19,345 nucleotides of DNA from CAYZTD01 sp964638155 (GTDB lineage Archaea; Thermoplasmatota; E2; DHVEG-1), in NCBI GenBank assembly GCA_964638155.1, contig CAZWYI010000033.1:1-19345 (forward strand), in the 5' to 3' direction. The notes under the pieces are model-generated. The model saw only the letters and a list, made by a program, of their open reading frames with translations. It did no database searches and was not told where the DNA came from. The position numbers and the translations under genes are program-made. Of this stretch, positions 7,774 through 17,100 are shown piece after piece (positions within the stretch are counted from its first letter, which is position 1; every line of letters begins with the position of its first letter).

Positions 7774-7850
7774 GGGGGAGGCGGCGGAGGTGTTTAACAC
7801 CGCACTAAAAAAATTAAATTGAACTTACTTGCAATCCCATCTCTCCGCCT
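7774..7850. ncRNA. GC-rich structured element, possible small RNA or leader structure
   Basis: Within DNA that is otherwise strongly AT-rich, this stretch is G/C-dense (GGGGGAGGCGGCGGAGG at 7774-7790, CTCTCCGCCT at 7841-7850). GGCGGAG (7783-7789) pairs perfectly with CTCCGCC (7843-7849), enclosing a small hairpin, GGTGT-TTA-ACACC (7789-7801), whose first base is also the last of GGCGGAG. An alternative register pairs AGGCGG (7779-7784) with CCGCCT (7845-7850). In thermophile-like AT-rich archaea such islands are often RNA genes, but I see no tRNA T-arm, C/D boxes or known riboswitch core. It could be a small RNA on either strand, part of a thrS leader, or part of the gcvT-gcvH 3' end. Strand is undecided. 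Confidence 0.3.
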
Positions 7851-7928
7851 ATAATGTAAATATATAACACAATATAAGAAATTTTCGGAATATAAATTCT
7901 CCTGAGAAATAAGGAGCAGGAAAAATTT

Positions 7929-8309
7929 TTAAATATTTTTTTTGTAATCTTCAGAACTTAAAAGATCATCTATTTCAGATTTATCAGATAATTCTATTTC
8001 AACTAGCCATCCATCATCATATGGGCTTTCATTTACAGTTTCTGGAGAGTCTTCAAGTTCTTTATTCACCTTTTTTATTTTTCCTGAAACAGGTGAATAT
8101 ATTTCTGAAACAGATTTTACAGATTCAACAACACAAAGTTCATCGCCTTTTTTTACTTCTTTTCCTTCTTCAGGTAATTCAACAAAAACAATGTCAGTTA
8201 ATTCTTCTTGAGCGTGATCTGTTATTCCTATTTTTGCAGATTCACCTTCTAGTTTTAGCCACTCATGTGTATCTGTATATTTTAAATCATCACGTACTTC
8301 ATCACTCAT
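7929..8309 (-). CDS. gcvH: Glycine cleavage system H protein
   Basis: The lipoyl carrier shuttles the aminomethyl group from P protein to T protein and is reoxidised by L protein (cytosol). The 126 residues match family length. The sequence shows HEWLKLEG near the start, IGITDHAQEELTDIVFVELP, and the lipoylation site ESVKSVSEIYSP, with the modified Lys at residue 65 (bases 8115-8117). The conserved GWLVEIE closes the domain. I chose the ATG at 8309; a TTG nine bases upstream is in frame but overlaps the Shine-Dalgarno AGGATTTGAT. It follows gcvT by 32 bases on the same strand, so the two are almost certainly co-transcribed. The P and L proteins are not in the window. Confidence 0.95.
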   Translation of the reverse strand: MSDEVRDDLKYTDTHEWLKLEGESAKIGITDHAQEELTDIVFVELPEEGKEVKKGDELCVVESVKSVSEIYSPVSGKIKKVNKELEDSPETVNESPYDDGWLVEIELSDKSEIDDLLSSEDYKKNI

Positions 8310-8341
8310 ATTTATCAAATCCTGATATTTTCAAGTATAAT

Positions 8342-9451
8342 TTAAACATTTTCTTTTGCCCAATCTTTTGAAACAAAAGGTGGTTTAATCATTTTTACTT
8401 TAACTTTTTTGTTTCTAACAACTATATTTGCAGTGTTATCAACTTTTATGTAATCTGGTTTGATATAGGCCATTGCAATTCCTGTTTCAAGACAAGGTGA
8501 CATAGTACCACTTGATACAACACCGATATTTTTATCCTCTTTTACTACCTTGCATCCATGACGCGGTATACCACGTTCCATGCAAACCATAGCGGTAAGT
8601 CTTTCATAGTCACCTTTTTCTTTTTGTTTTAAAAGAGCTTTTTTTCCTATAAAATCATGATCCCAATTTATAAAAAAACCTAAGTTTGCTTCAAGAGGCG
8701 TTCTTCCTCCTTCAAACTCGTTTCCAGCAAGTAAGAAAAACTTTTCCATTCTAAGTGTATCTCTTGCTCCAAGACCAACTGGTTTTATATCAAAATTTTT
8801 TCCTTCCTCTATTATTTTATTAAATATTTTTTCTGCGGCTTCAAAATCATCTATTTGAAATTCATATCCAAGTTCACCGGTATATCCAGTAAAAGAAATT
8901 ATTACATCATATCCTAAAAATTTTATTTTTTTACAACCAAAAAAACCTATTTTACTTAAATCTTCATCTGTAAGTTTTTGAAGAATTTCTCTAGATTTAG
9001 GTCCCTGTACTGCAAGTATCACATATTTACGTGATACATTTTCAGCTGTAGCATTTAGATTATGATTTTCAGCTTGCTTGTTCAACCAATCAGTTACAGT
9101 TTTTGATTGTCCTGCGTTTGGAATAAGCATGAATCTGTCATCTACATGCATAAAAATTGTATCATCAATAATTGTTCCATCTTCACGAAGAATCGCAGTA
9201 TACTGGCTTTTACCGACACCTATCTTTGATGCATCCTCCATTGTAGTAAGAGTAATTAACTTTTCAGCATCTTCTCCTGTAATCCATACATTTCCCATGT
9301 GTGATACATCAAAAATTCCAACATTTTTTCTAACAGTTAAATGCTCATCCTTTATTCCAGAAAATTGTAGCGGCATTTCAAATCCAGCAAAATCTGTAAA
9401 TTTAGCTCCAAGTTTTTTATGAGTATCGTTTAATGGTGACTTTAAAGCCAT
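8342..9451 (-). CDS. gcvT: Glycine cleavage system T protein (aminomethyltransferase)
   Basis: It transfers the methylene group from aminomethyl-lipoyl-GcvH to tetrahydrofolate, releasing ammonia. The 369 residues are full length. The folate-binding fold shows FAGFEMPLQFSGIKDEH, VGIFDVSHMG, the Asp pair DGTIIDDTI (96-97) that contains the catalytic acid, YTGELGYEF and RDTLRMEKFFLLAGNEF. The C-terminal barrel ends PPFVSKDW. I prefer the ATG at 9451 because the protein then begins MALKSPLNDTH as in the family, with GGGG nine bases upstream; an in-frame ATG at 9484 would add eleven residues. It is the first gene of a gcvT-gcvH pair and diverges from the C25 peptidase gene across about 150 bases. 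Confidence 0.95.
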   Translation of the reverse strand: MALKSPLNDTHKKLGAKFTDFAGFEMPLQFSGIKDEHLTVRKNVGIFDVSHMGNVWITGEDAEKLITLTTMEDASKIGVGKSQYTAILREDGTIIDDTIFMHVDDRFMLIPNAGQSKTVTDWLNKQAENHNLNATAENVSRKYVILAVQGPKSREILQKLTDEDLSKIGFFGCKKIKFLGYDVIISFTGYTGELGYEFQIDDFEAAEKIFNKIIEEGKNFDIKPVGLGARDTLRMEKFFLLAGNEFEGGRTPLEANLGFFINWDHDFIGKKALLKQKEKGDYERLTAMVCMERGIPRHGCKVVKEDKNIGVVSSGTMSPCLETGIAMAYIKPDYIKVDNTANIVVRNKKVKVKMIKPPFVSKDWAKENV

Positions 9452-9554
9452 ATAATAAACCCCAGCGTGAATACAGATTACCATAGTTTAACGTTTCGAC
9501 GATTTTTCATAATTTTAACCATTTAAAATATGATTTTAATGAAAGCCTACAAAA

Positions 9555-9566
9555 GATATAAATAAA
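9555..9566 (+). promoter_or_regulatory. TATA box of the C25 peptidase gene
   Basis: AAAAGATATAAATAAACC contains a near-ideal archaeal BRE plus TATA element (core TATAAATA, 9557-9564). A start site is predicted near 9584-9588, followed by a strong GGTGGAG Shine-Dalgarno (9597-9603) and the ATG at 9609. Confidence 0.55.
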
Positions 9567-9608
9567 CCATAGTCAATTAAATATTTGTTTATATTGGTGG
9601 AGTGAAAA

Positions 9609-12602
9609 ATGAAAAAAATATCTTTTTTGGTAGTAGCAGTATTATTAATTAGTAGTATCGCTGCTATAGGAAATAGTATTGGAGCTGGTGACACACAACT
9701 AAAATCTTTTAGTAAAACTTTTGAACAACCTTTGTTAAAAGAAAAAGAAGAATATATTGAAATAGAAGTAAATGGAGCAGACAATTATTTAATTTCTGAA
9801 GGAAAACCTCTTCTTCCAGTAAATAAAGAAAAAATTATTTTGCCTTTTGGATCAAAAGTTACAGAAGTGACATGCTCTTTAGGCAATATTGAAACTAAAA
9901 TAATTTCTAAACAAATTAAACCCTCCCCCCAAATGTATGTAAAATCGAAATTATCTGTAGAAAATACTCAAGTAAAAGATGAAACATTTTATTCTTCAGA
10001 TGAATATTATCCATCTAGCTGGTATAGCTATGATGTGGGATGCGGTCTTGATGAAAACATGGAACATAAAACCTTTGTTACAATAAATACCTATCCTGTA
10101 AGATACTTACCAAATATCAATCAAATAGAGTATGTCGATAAAATAGATGTAAAACTATCGTATAATGAACCAGATAACAACCCATTTCCAACAAATGCAA
10201 ATTATGATATGGTTATAATTGCGCCAGAAGGATTTAGATCAGATTTAGAGCCACTTGTCGAACATAAAAATAATTACGGAGTAGATACCTATATTAAAAC
10301 ACCAACTGAGATATATGATGAATATACAGGAGTAGATAAACCTGAGCAAATAAAATATTTTATAAAAGACGCTATTGAAACAGATGGTGTTAAATATGTT
10401 TTAATTGTCGGTGGTTTAAATAATTTAATCTATGCAAAGCCTATGGATACTGAAAACTATGGAGTAAGATACTGGCACGTACCTGTAAGATGGTCAAATA
10501 TAGACTATGGTGAACCAGGACCTATAACCGATTTATACTATGCAGATGTATATGATGATCAAGGCACTTTTGATGACTGGAATGATGATGAAGACGACCT
10601 CATCGGGGAATGGACTTTTAGAGAAAGACCTGATCTGTATCCTGATGTCGCACTTGGGCGTCTTGCTTGTAGAAATAATGACGAAGTTAGAAGTGTTGTT
10701 GATAAAATAATTGATTATGAGACAAATACATATGGATCAGATTGGTTTGAAAAAATGACAGTTGTTGCTGGTGATGGTTTTATGGATCAAGAAGATCTTA
10801 ATTTTGAATGGGATACAACTGATCTTCCAAATGGAGAATATATAATTTATGCCCAAAGCAATAACGATGAAGATGAATTTGGTCCAACTGAAGAAATAAC
10901 AGTTCAAATTGATAAATCACAGGAAACATCTTTAACCTTTAACCATGATGATTATACTAGAATTACAAACTATCCACAGTTTCCAGCAGATCCAATGGCA
11001 GAGATTGTATCTGTTTCAGAAGGAGATATAATTGGTAATACTGATTTTTTCTATGAACCGGGTAACAGAGAAGCATACATAAATGATATGCTTGGATGGG
11101 CAAATGTAGAGTATGAGAATAATATTTTACATATTCGTGGTAAAACATATGACCCAAAACCATATGGAAATTACACAGAGATGCATGTTTGGATAAAAAA
11201 TTCAAATGATGAAACTGTTTTTGAAGATTGGAGAAACTTATCTGGTATGTTTTCAGAGGGGGATTGGACAACTGGTGAAAAACTCCTTAGAGGTAGAGCA
11301 GGCGGACTTTATTATATGCCCGATACATTTGAAAAAGAAAAACTTTGGAGTTCAAATGGTAACTGGTATGGCCCCGAAGATGTAATAGAATCTATATCTG
11401 ATGGGCGAGGTTTTGTATTTTTCTCAGGACATGGTAGCCCTGGAGTTTGGGCTAATCATTATCCAGGAATACCTGGTAACAGACAGTATGGAGATGTAGA
11501 AGGTCTTGCTGTGACAGAGTTAAATGGAATAATACCAAGTCTTCAAATGAATGAATTGTCAAATGAATACGAGTTACCAGTAATTATAGTTGGAGGATGC
11601 CATAATAGCTACTTTGGAGTTTCTTTGATACCCTCGGTTCTAAATAGGTTTATTGACAACAATATGTTTACATATGGATTGCCTGTACCAGAATGCTGGG
11701 GATGGTTTCCGGTAAAAATGGCTAAGAGTGGTGCAATTGCTACGATTGGAAACACGGGATATGGCTATGGTTATCTAGGTGATTACTGTACTTCAGGTGG
11801 AATCGACAACTGGATAACTACTGAGTTCTTTGTTCAATATGGAACAAACGGAATTGATATTCTTGGAGAAACACACTCTCAAACATTAACCTCTTATATT
11901 GATAATATAGGGAAAAACGATGAAGGGGATGCAAAAACAATTCAGCAATGGGTATTACTTGGAGATCCAAGCCTTAAAATGGGTGGTTATCCACCACAAC
12001 AAAACCTTGATATATCAATATATGGAAATCAATTCAAACCAGGCGAAACAATTGATCTAAAGGTGACTAATTATAAGGAACAAAGCTATGATTGGAATAT
12101 CGATACAGATGGAGATGGAGAACTTGACTATCATACTACAGGAAAAAACATACAATACAGTTGGGAAAAACCAGGTGTATACTGGATAGAAGCAGAAAGC
12201 AGTGACATAAATGGTTTAACAGTAGTTGAAATAAAAAACGATAAACCAAACAAGCCAGTTTTGTCAGGACCTACAAATGTTAAAGTCGGTCAGAGCTATA
12301 CTTATAAAATTGAAGGAAGCGATCCAAACAACGATGAACTCTACTATCTAATAGAGTGGGGAGACGGAAATTACGATATAATAATGCCAGGAGATAGTGA
12401 CAAAATAAGCCATAGATTTACTACCGGTGGTGAAAAAGAAATTAAAATCAAGGCAATAGATGATTATGCTGAATACAGTGAAAACACTCTAAAAGTAACC
12501 TGTCCAAAATCATACGAAAGACCACTAGTAAGAATCCTTAACAACATCTTAGAGAGATATCCAAACGCGTTTCCAGTATTACAAGAAATACTAAAAATTT
12601 AA
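9609..12602 (+). CDS. Secreted C25 (gingipain-like) cysteine peptidase with inserted beta domain and PKD-like domain
   Basis: This is a 997-residue exported peptidase. A signal peptide occupies 1-27. A gingipain-type propeptide/Ig region runs to about 195. The C25 caspase-like fold starts at YDMVIIAPEGF (199-209), continues through YVLIVGG and PDVALGRLACRN, and contains the dyad His608 (FFSGHGSPG) and Cys664 (VIIVGGCHNSYFG). The fold ends near WVLLGDPSLKMGG (781-793). About 165 residues (roughly 392-555) interrupt the fold and read like an Ig-type domain (WDTTDLPNGEYIIYA). After the catalytic part come a linker (DTDGDGELDY) and a PKD-like domain (880-965, with EWGDG). The protein ends ILERYPNAFPVLQEILKI, similar to the tail of the secreted protein at 3155-4414. 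It probably hydrolyses extracellular protein. Both dyad residues are present, so activity is likely. Confidence 0.9.
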   Translation: MKKISFLVVAVLLISSIAAIGNSIGAGDTQLKSFSKTFEQPLLKEKEEYIEIEVNGADNYLISEGKPLLPVNKEKIILPFGSKVTEVTCSLGNIETKIISKQIKPSPQMYVKSKLSVENTQVKDETFYSSDEYYPSSWYSYDVGCGLDENMEHKTFVTINTYPVRYLPNINQIEYVDKIDVKLSYNEPDNNPFPTNANYDMVIIAPEGFRSDLEPLVEHKNNYGVDTYIKTPTEIYDEYTGVDKPEQIKYFIKDAIETDGVKYVLIVGGLNNLIYAKPMDTENYGVRYWHVPVRWSNIDYGEPGPITDLYYADVYDDQGTFDDWNDDEDDLIGEWTFRERPDLYPDVALGRLACRNNDEVRSVVDKIIDYETNTYGSDWFEKMTVVAGDGFMDQEDLNFEWDTTDLPNGEYIIYAQSNNDEDEFGPTEEITVQIDKSQETSLTFNHDDYTRITNYPQFPADPMAEIVSVSEGDIIGNTDFFYEPGNREAYINDMLGWANVEYENNILHIRGKTYDPKPYGNYTEMHVWIKNSNDETVFEDWRNLSGMFSEGDWTTGEKLLRGRAGGLYYMPDTFEKEKLWSSNGNWYGPEDVIESISDGRGFVFFSGHGSPGVWANHYPGIPGNRQYGDVEGLAVTELNGIIPSLQMNELSNEYELPVIIVGGCHNSYFGVSLIPSVLNRFIDNNMFTYGLPVPECWGWFPVKMAKSGAIATIGNTGYGYGYLGDYCTSGGIDNWITTEFFVQYGTNGIDILGETHSQTLTSYIDNIGKNDEGDAKTIQQWVLLGDPSLKMGGYPPQQNLDISIYGNQFKPGETIDLKVTNYKEQSYDWNIDTDGDGELDYHTTGKNIQYSWEKPGVYWIEAESSDINGLTVVEIKNDKPNKPVLSGPTNVKVGQSYTYKIEGSDPNNDELYYLIEWGDGNYDIIMPGDSDKISHRFTTGGEKEIKIKAIDDYAEYSENTLKVTCPKSYERPLVRILNNILERYPNAFPVLQEILKI

Positions 12603-12608
12603 AACACA

Positions 12609-12636
12609 AATTTTTTCTTTTTTTTTTCTTTTTATA
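12609..12636 (+). terminator. Poly-T terminator after the C25 peptidase gene
   Basis: Just past the stop codon the plus strand has two long T-runs separated by single C residues (12611-12633), a typical archaeal U-tract terminator without a stem. Confidence 0.6.
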
Positions 12637-12689
12637 AAATTATCTTATTATGGAAACATTTATCAAAGGATAATACTAACCAAATTAAG

Positions 12690-13349
12690 ATGAAAGAAAC
12701 AAAAATAGAAGGTGTATATAAAGATAAAAAACAACTTTTTACAGTAAATCCTAAGGATCTTTTTGGAGAAAAAGTATACAACGAAAAAATCATAAAAAAA
12801 AATAATAAAGAATTTCGTTCTTGGAATCCTTATAGAAGTAAACTTTCTGCTCTAATTTTAAAAAAAGGCGATATTAAAATTAAACCTAACTATAATGTTT
12901 TATATCTTGGTGCTGCAACTGGTACTACAGTTAGTCACATGTCAGATATACTTACAAAAGGAAATATATACGCAGTAGAAAATTCAGCTGTTTCTATGAA
13001 AAAACTAATAAAAGTATGTAAGAAAAGAAAAAATATTATACCAATTTTTGAGGATGCTTTTCATTTTGAAAGATATAAAGTAATTGTTCCTAAAATAGAT
13101 TTTTTATATCAAGATATCTCTCAGAGAAATCAGTCAACAATTTTCATAGAAAATATCAATAGATATATGAAAAAAGGAAAAAAATCTATTATAATGGTTA
13201 AAGCTAGAAGTATCGATGTTTCTTTAAAACCAAAAGAAGTATATGACAGGGTTTGTAATACATTTGAGGAGAAAAAATTAAAGATTTTAGAAAAGATTGT
13301 TCTATCACCCTTTGATAAAGACCATGCGGCAATAATAGTTAGAAGCTGA
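12690..13349 (+). CDS. flpA: Fibrillarin-like rRNA/tRNA 2'-O-methyltransferase
   Basis: The SAM-dependent methyltransferase of C/D-box sRNPs acts with Nop5 and L7Ae. The 219 residues match archaeal fibrillarin length. The sequence shows RSWNPYRSKL (43-52), SAM motif I VLYLGAATGTTVSHMSD (70-86), Asn/Pro-rich NIIPIFEDA (115-123), YQDISQRNQ (140-148), KARSID (171-176) and KDHAAIIV (210-217). The K-D-K-H set described for fibrillarins is present as Lys51, Asp142, Lys171 and His212. There is no good Shine-Dalgarno next to the ATG; a TATA-like TTTATC about 28 bases upstream suggests a leaderless transcript. In many archaea this gene follows the Nop5 gene; here it sits after the C25 peptidase instead. 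Confidence 0.95.
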   Translation: MKETKIEGVYKDKKQLFTVNPKDLFGEKVYNEKIIKKNNKEFRSWNPYRSKLSALILKKGDIKIKPNYNVLYLGAATGTTVSHMSDILTKGNIYAVENSAVSMKKLIKVCKKRKNIIPIFEDAFHFERYKVIVPKIDFLYQDISQRNQSTIFIENINRYMKKGKKSIIMVKARSIDVSLKPKEVYDRVCNTFEEKKLKILEKIVLSPFDKDHAAIIVRS

Positions 13350-13396
13350 TTTAAATAAAATTGTTATTACATAAAATTCAACCAGGAAAAAATATC

Positions 13397-14059
13397 ATGA
13401 AACAAAAAATTGATTCCAAATATTTAACAGGTCTTTTTAAATTCTTTTTTCCAGTTATATTAGGCTTGGGAATCATAGGAATAGTTGGTTTTCTAATGGA
13501 ACAAAGCCTTAGAATAAAATATTTTCCTCTTATCACCGCTTATTTTTTCCCACCACTTGGAAAAGAATCTGTAATTCCTGCAGGAGTGCTCGCTGGAATT
13601 CACCCTTTAGTTATTGCTTTATCTATTGCTTTTGTAGATATAATAGTAGCCTTATTTTTAGTTTGGAATTATGATTATGCAAAAAAAATTCCTTTTGTTG
13701 GAAAATTTATGGAAAGAATAGAAAGAATAGGCAGGAAAAGTTCTGATAAATATGGATGGGTAAAAGCACTTAGATTTATAGGTATCATCTTATTTGTAAT
13801 GGTTCCTTTCCAGGGATCAGGTGGACTTGTTGGATCAATTATTGGAAGACTTATTGGTATGAAACCATGGAATACAGTAATAGCTATTTCTACTGGCTCA
13901 ATTATAGGCTGTACTCTTATTGCTTATTTTGCAGATACAATCATTGAATTATTTGAGGAAAATTTTTTACAAGGAATTCCTATAATAATTGTCATAATAG
14001 TTATCGGGATAATGTTCTATTTTTATAAGAAAAATCCTAAAAAAATTATCAGAAAATAA
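13397..14059 (+). CDS. Small multidrug-export family membrane protein (COG2426-like)
   Basis: A polytopic membrane protein of 220 residues with about five hydrophobic segments. It carries the family landmarks FPPLGKESVIPAGVLAGIHP, an amphipathic charged loop (FMERIERIGRKSSDKYG) and the re-entrant-like VPFQGSGGLVGSIIGRLIGM. The C-terminus is a membrane segment followed by a Lys-rich tail. These match the sm_multidrug_ex family, whose transport role is named by homology rather than proven. I place the start at the ATG at 13397, which has AGGA at good spacing; an upstream in-frame TTG (13361) would add twelve non-hydrophobic residues. It lies 47 bases after the fibrillarin gene, so read-through from it is possible. 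Confidence 0.75.
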   Translation: MKQKIDSKYLTGLFKFFFPVILGLGIIGIVGFLMEQSLRIKYFPLITAYFFPPLGKESVIPAGVLAGIHPLVIALSIAFVDIIVALFLVWNYDYAKKIPFVGKFMERIERIGRKSSDKYGWVKALRFIGIILFVMVPFQGSGGLVGSIIGRLIGMKPWNTVIAISTGSIIGCTLIAYFADTIIELFEENFLQGIPIIIVIIVIGIMFYFYKKNPKKIIRK

Positions 14060-14068
14060 CTCTTTTCG

Positions 14069-14097
14069 ACAACCGTTGTACAATAATATTTATATAA
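14069..14097 (+). promoter_or_regulatory. Promoter region of the 1154-residue protein gene with short palindrome
   Basis: The TATA-like TTTATATAA (14089-14097) predicts a start site near 14120, upstream of an AGGAG Shine-Dalgarno (14138-14142) and the ATG at 14155. Immediately before the TATA box is a short palindrome, ACAAC-C-GTTGT (14069-14079), placed where an archaeal activator or repressor could bind. Confidence 0.35.
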
Positions 14098-14154
14098 CTT
14101 ATATGATAAAATATATAATTGAGTTTATAAATAATTCAGGAGTAATATTACTAG

Positions 14155-17100
14155 ATGAATTCAAGAGCATTTGCTATAGCGATTATTGCAATATTTCTTT
14201 TTTCTATATTAGTTCCATCTAGTATATCTGATGACGATATTCCTTTTTGGAATGAAAACTGGGATTTTAGACAAGAAATAATAATTCCAGTTGATACAAG
14301 TAAAGAACAAACTCACATGCAGCCCATTGATATAGAAATAGATTTTGAAAACGATTGCTGGGCTGAAAATGAAAAGAAACATTCTGTAAGAGTAATTTAT
14401 CAAAAAGGAGGAACTTTTAAAGAGCTTGAATCGCAAATTTATGAATTAAACTTTACAAAAGAGCGGGTTATAAACAGCTGTAACCTTGTCTTTATCCTTC
14501 CTGATTATGCCGATGGTACAGAAAAATATTTTGTATATTACGATGATAATGAAAAAAATCCTATAGATTATAAAGATCATGTAAAAATCGAAGATGATTA
14601 TTACAAATATGAGCCTATTAGAGGTATAAATGTTGAATCATGGTTTTATAAAATAACTCAAGACGGATATATACAATATGCTGTATCACAAAGAGGTAGT
14701 GCTTTAAATGACTGTATCTCACAACAGGTTACAAAACTAAAAAGGAAAACTACTTCTTTTAAACCAAAAAACGCAGAACATTTATCATCATTTAGTTTTG
14801 ATGTTTGGCTTTATAAAGGCGATAAAGAAATATCTTTTTCCTCAAATGAAGAATTGGTAACAAAAAAAGTTTTAACTGATGGAAATTTAATGGTTAAGTT
14901 TCTAATAACTAGTAAATCAAGTAACGGTTATCTAAAAACCACTAATTATTATAAATATTATTTTTCTCCAAATGAAAATAGAAGAATATACGTAAATGTA
15001 AACCATGAAATTGTAAAATCCCCTCTCCCTGATTACGACGAAGCTGAAGCAAGTTTCTGTCAATTAAATTGCGGAGGAATTAAAAGTAATTTAGAAGAAT
15101 TAAATTCAGGAGATATCCCTCCTTTTCTTCATTTATATGGCGAAAACAATCAGATTATAACGTATGAAATGGATACCAATCCAGAATCCATAAAATGGCA
15201 GGAGCTAATAGGCAAATATGATGACTATGATCTCGGAGAACTTGCATGGTTTTCTGCGGATTACGGGGAAAAAGGGAATGCACAGGCTTTGATTTTTGAT
15301 TCAAATGATATCATAGAAAGAGGAGATAATGAAAACGATGGTATGCAAATCCAACTTTATGAAGCAAATTCAGTAAATTTACCAGGTTTAGATATAAAAT
15401 CAGCATATATATACAATATGAGAAACAGCTATGAAAAAGATGAAGGGTTTGACAAAAAACTACCGGGAAATTACAAAATAGAATTTAATGTAAACTTTTT
15501 TTCAACTGAAAATGGAGGTTATAAAAGAGTATCAAAAGAAGCATCTATCTTTCAATCGCTTATATCATATCAACCTGAAATAGAAAAAGATCATGAAGAA
15601 GATGATGAACTAAAACAAACTTTTTCTTTGAAATTACTTGTAGATGTACCAAATACTATTTATAAAAAAATATACTTCTCAATACTTCTTTTGAAAAATA
15701 CATACATATCTGCTGAGATTTATAAAGATGGGGATATTAAAGCTATTAGTAGAGTTGGGTGGCTAAGTTTTACTGATGATTATGAGATAGATTGGAAAAA
15801 TACTTCAATTTTTAGCAAAGCTATTTTTAATAATCTTGAACAGGGCACGTATCTTGTTAAAATAATTGTGAATAATGTTTATAAGAGAGGTAATAATGAA
15901 TTTATTGGCTACAAAATCATAGATTTAACAGAAGATTTAACTACAAATATAAAGTGTAAAAAAGAAGGGGATTTGAATCTTTATTTTTATGATCAAAATG
16001 AAAACTTTTTAAATCAAGTCAACTCATTTGTTTATAAAAATGATGTTATTTTTGAAACAAAAACAAGCAATTCTGATAATAACTTAAACATAGGTCTACC
16101 AAGTGGATTTAGAGAAGAATACGATTTAAAATCTTATTATAAAGGTTTTTTAGTTTTGGAAGAAAAAATTAATTTAGGATTTTTTACAAGATTAATCCCT
16201 TTAAAAATTGAGAAAAAAATTGATGTATATGATCTGACTGTAAATATTGATAAAAGTTTTTCTGAAAACATAAATTTTGAATTATTTTTAACAAGTAAAA
16301 ACATGACTTTAGAAAAAGAAATTTATTCTGATATCTCAAACTCTAAATATATTTTTGAAAAACTTTATCCCTCTGATTATACAATTCATATTAATTATAA
16401 CGATTTTCGAATTGAAAAAGAAATAAATATAGCTAATAAAGAATCCATATCTTTAAATTTTCATAATTTAAGTGTAGAAATTCGCGACTTGCTTGGTTTA
16501 CCTCCAGAAGCAATACTTGATGTATCGCTTTCAAATAGTAAATATTTGAAAAATAACCTTTTACATCCTAGTAAATCCAAAGATTTTTATTATTATTTTG
16601 AAAATTTATACCCTGGTTCTTATGATTTAATAGTAAGATATAAGTCTGATGTTTATAAAAAATCAATAAATATTCCGATAAAGAATGATAAAACAAGTTT
16701 TACTTTTGAAACAACTTATAATCTGTCATTAAAAACACGTGATTTACGTGGCAGTATTATAGGTAATGCAGATGTTACAGTTTTAAGAAAAAACTTTAGT
16801 ATAACTAAAAAATCAGATGAAAAAGGAGAAGTATTTTTTAAATTGCCCCCTGGAACCTATGAATGCACTGTTGAGATAAATGATAATACTATTTCTAAAA
16901 GAGAAATAACTCTTTTATCAGATAAAGAAATATCAGTTTTAACAAAAAATGAGCCGATCTTGCCTTATATTATTTTGTTATTTTCAATATCTTTAATTGT
17001 AATATCTATTCTTTATTGTTACAGAAAAAAAGATTTTAAACTTTTCATTAAAATTTTTATAATATCTCTTGCAATATCTTCTATAATACTTCCATGGTGG

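Noticed and set aside
7783..7849. A tRNA gene: 67-base span closed by a perfect 7-bp stem resembling an acceptor
   Set aside because: On neither strand is there a T-arm with a GTTCRANNC-like loop, a standard D-arm or an anticodon arm in the right place.
4480..7875. Three copies of a TAACACAATA-like word (near 4480, 4984 and 7864) as a repeat family
   Set aside because: Two copies are explained by the local duplication at the regulator gene; the third is a short AT-rich match that could be chance.
7690..7928. Glycine riboswitch or T-box controlling gcvH/gcvT or thrS
   Set aside because: The element lies after gcvH, not before gcvT; I see no glycine-aptamer core, and T-box leaders are a bacterial device.
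13361..13396. TTG start for the multidrug-export family protein
   Set aside because: It adds twelve residues without family support; the ATG at 13397 has a properly spaced AGGA.
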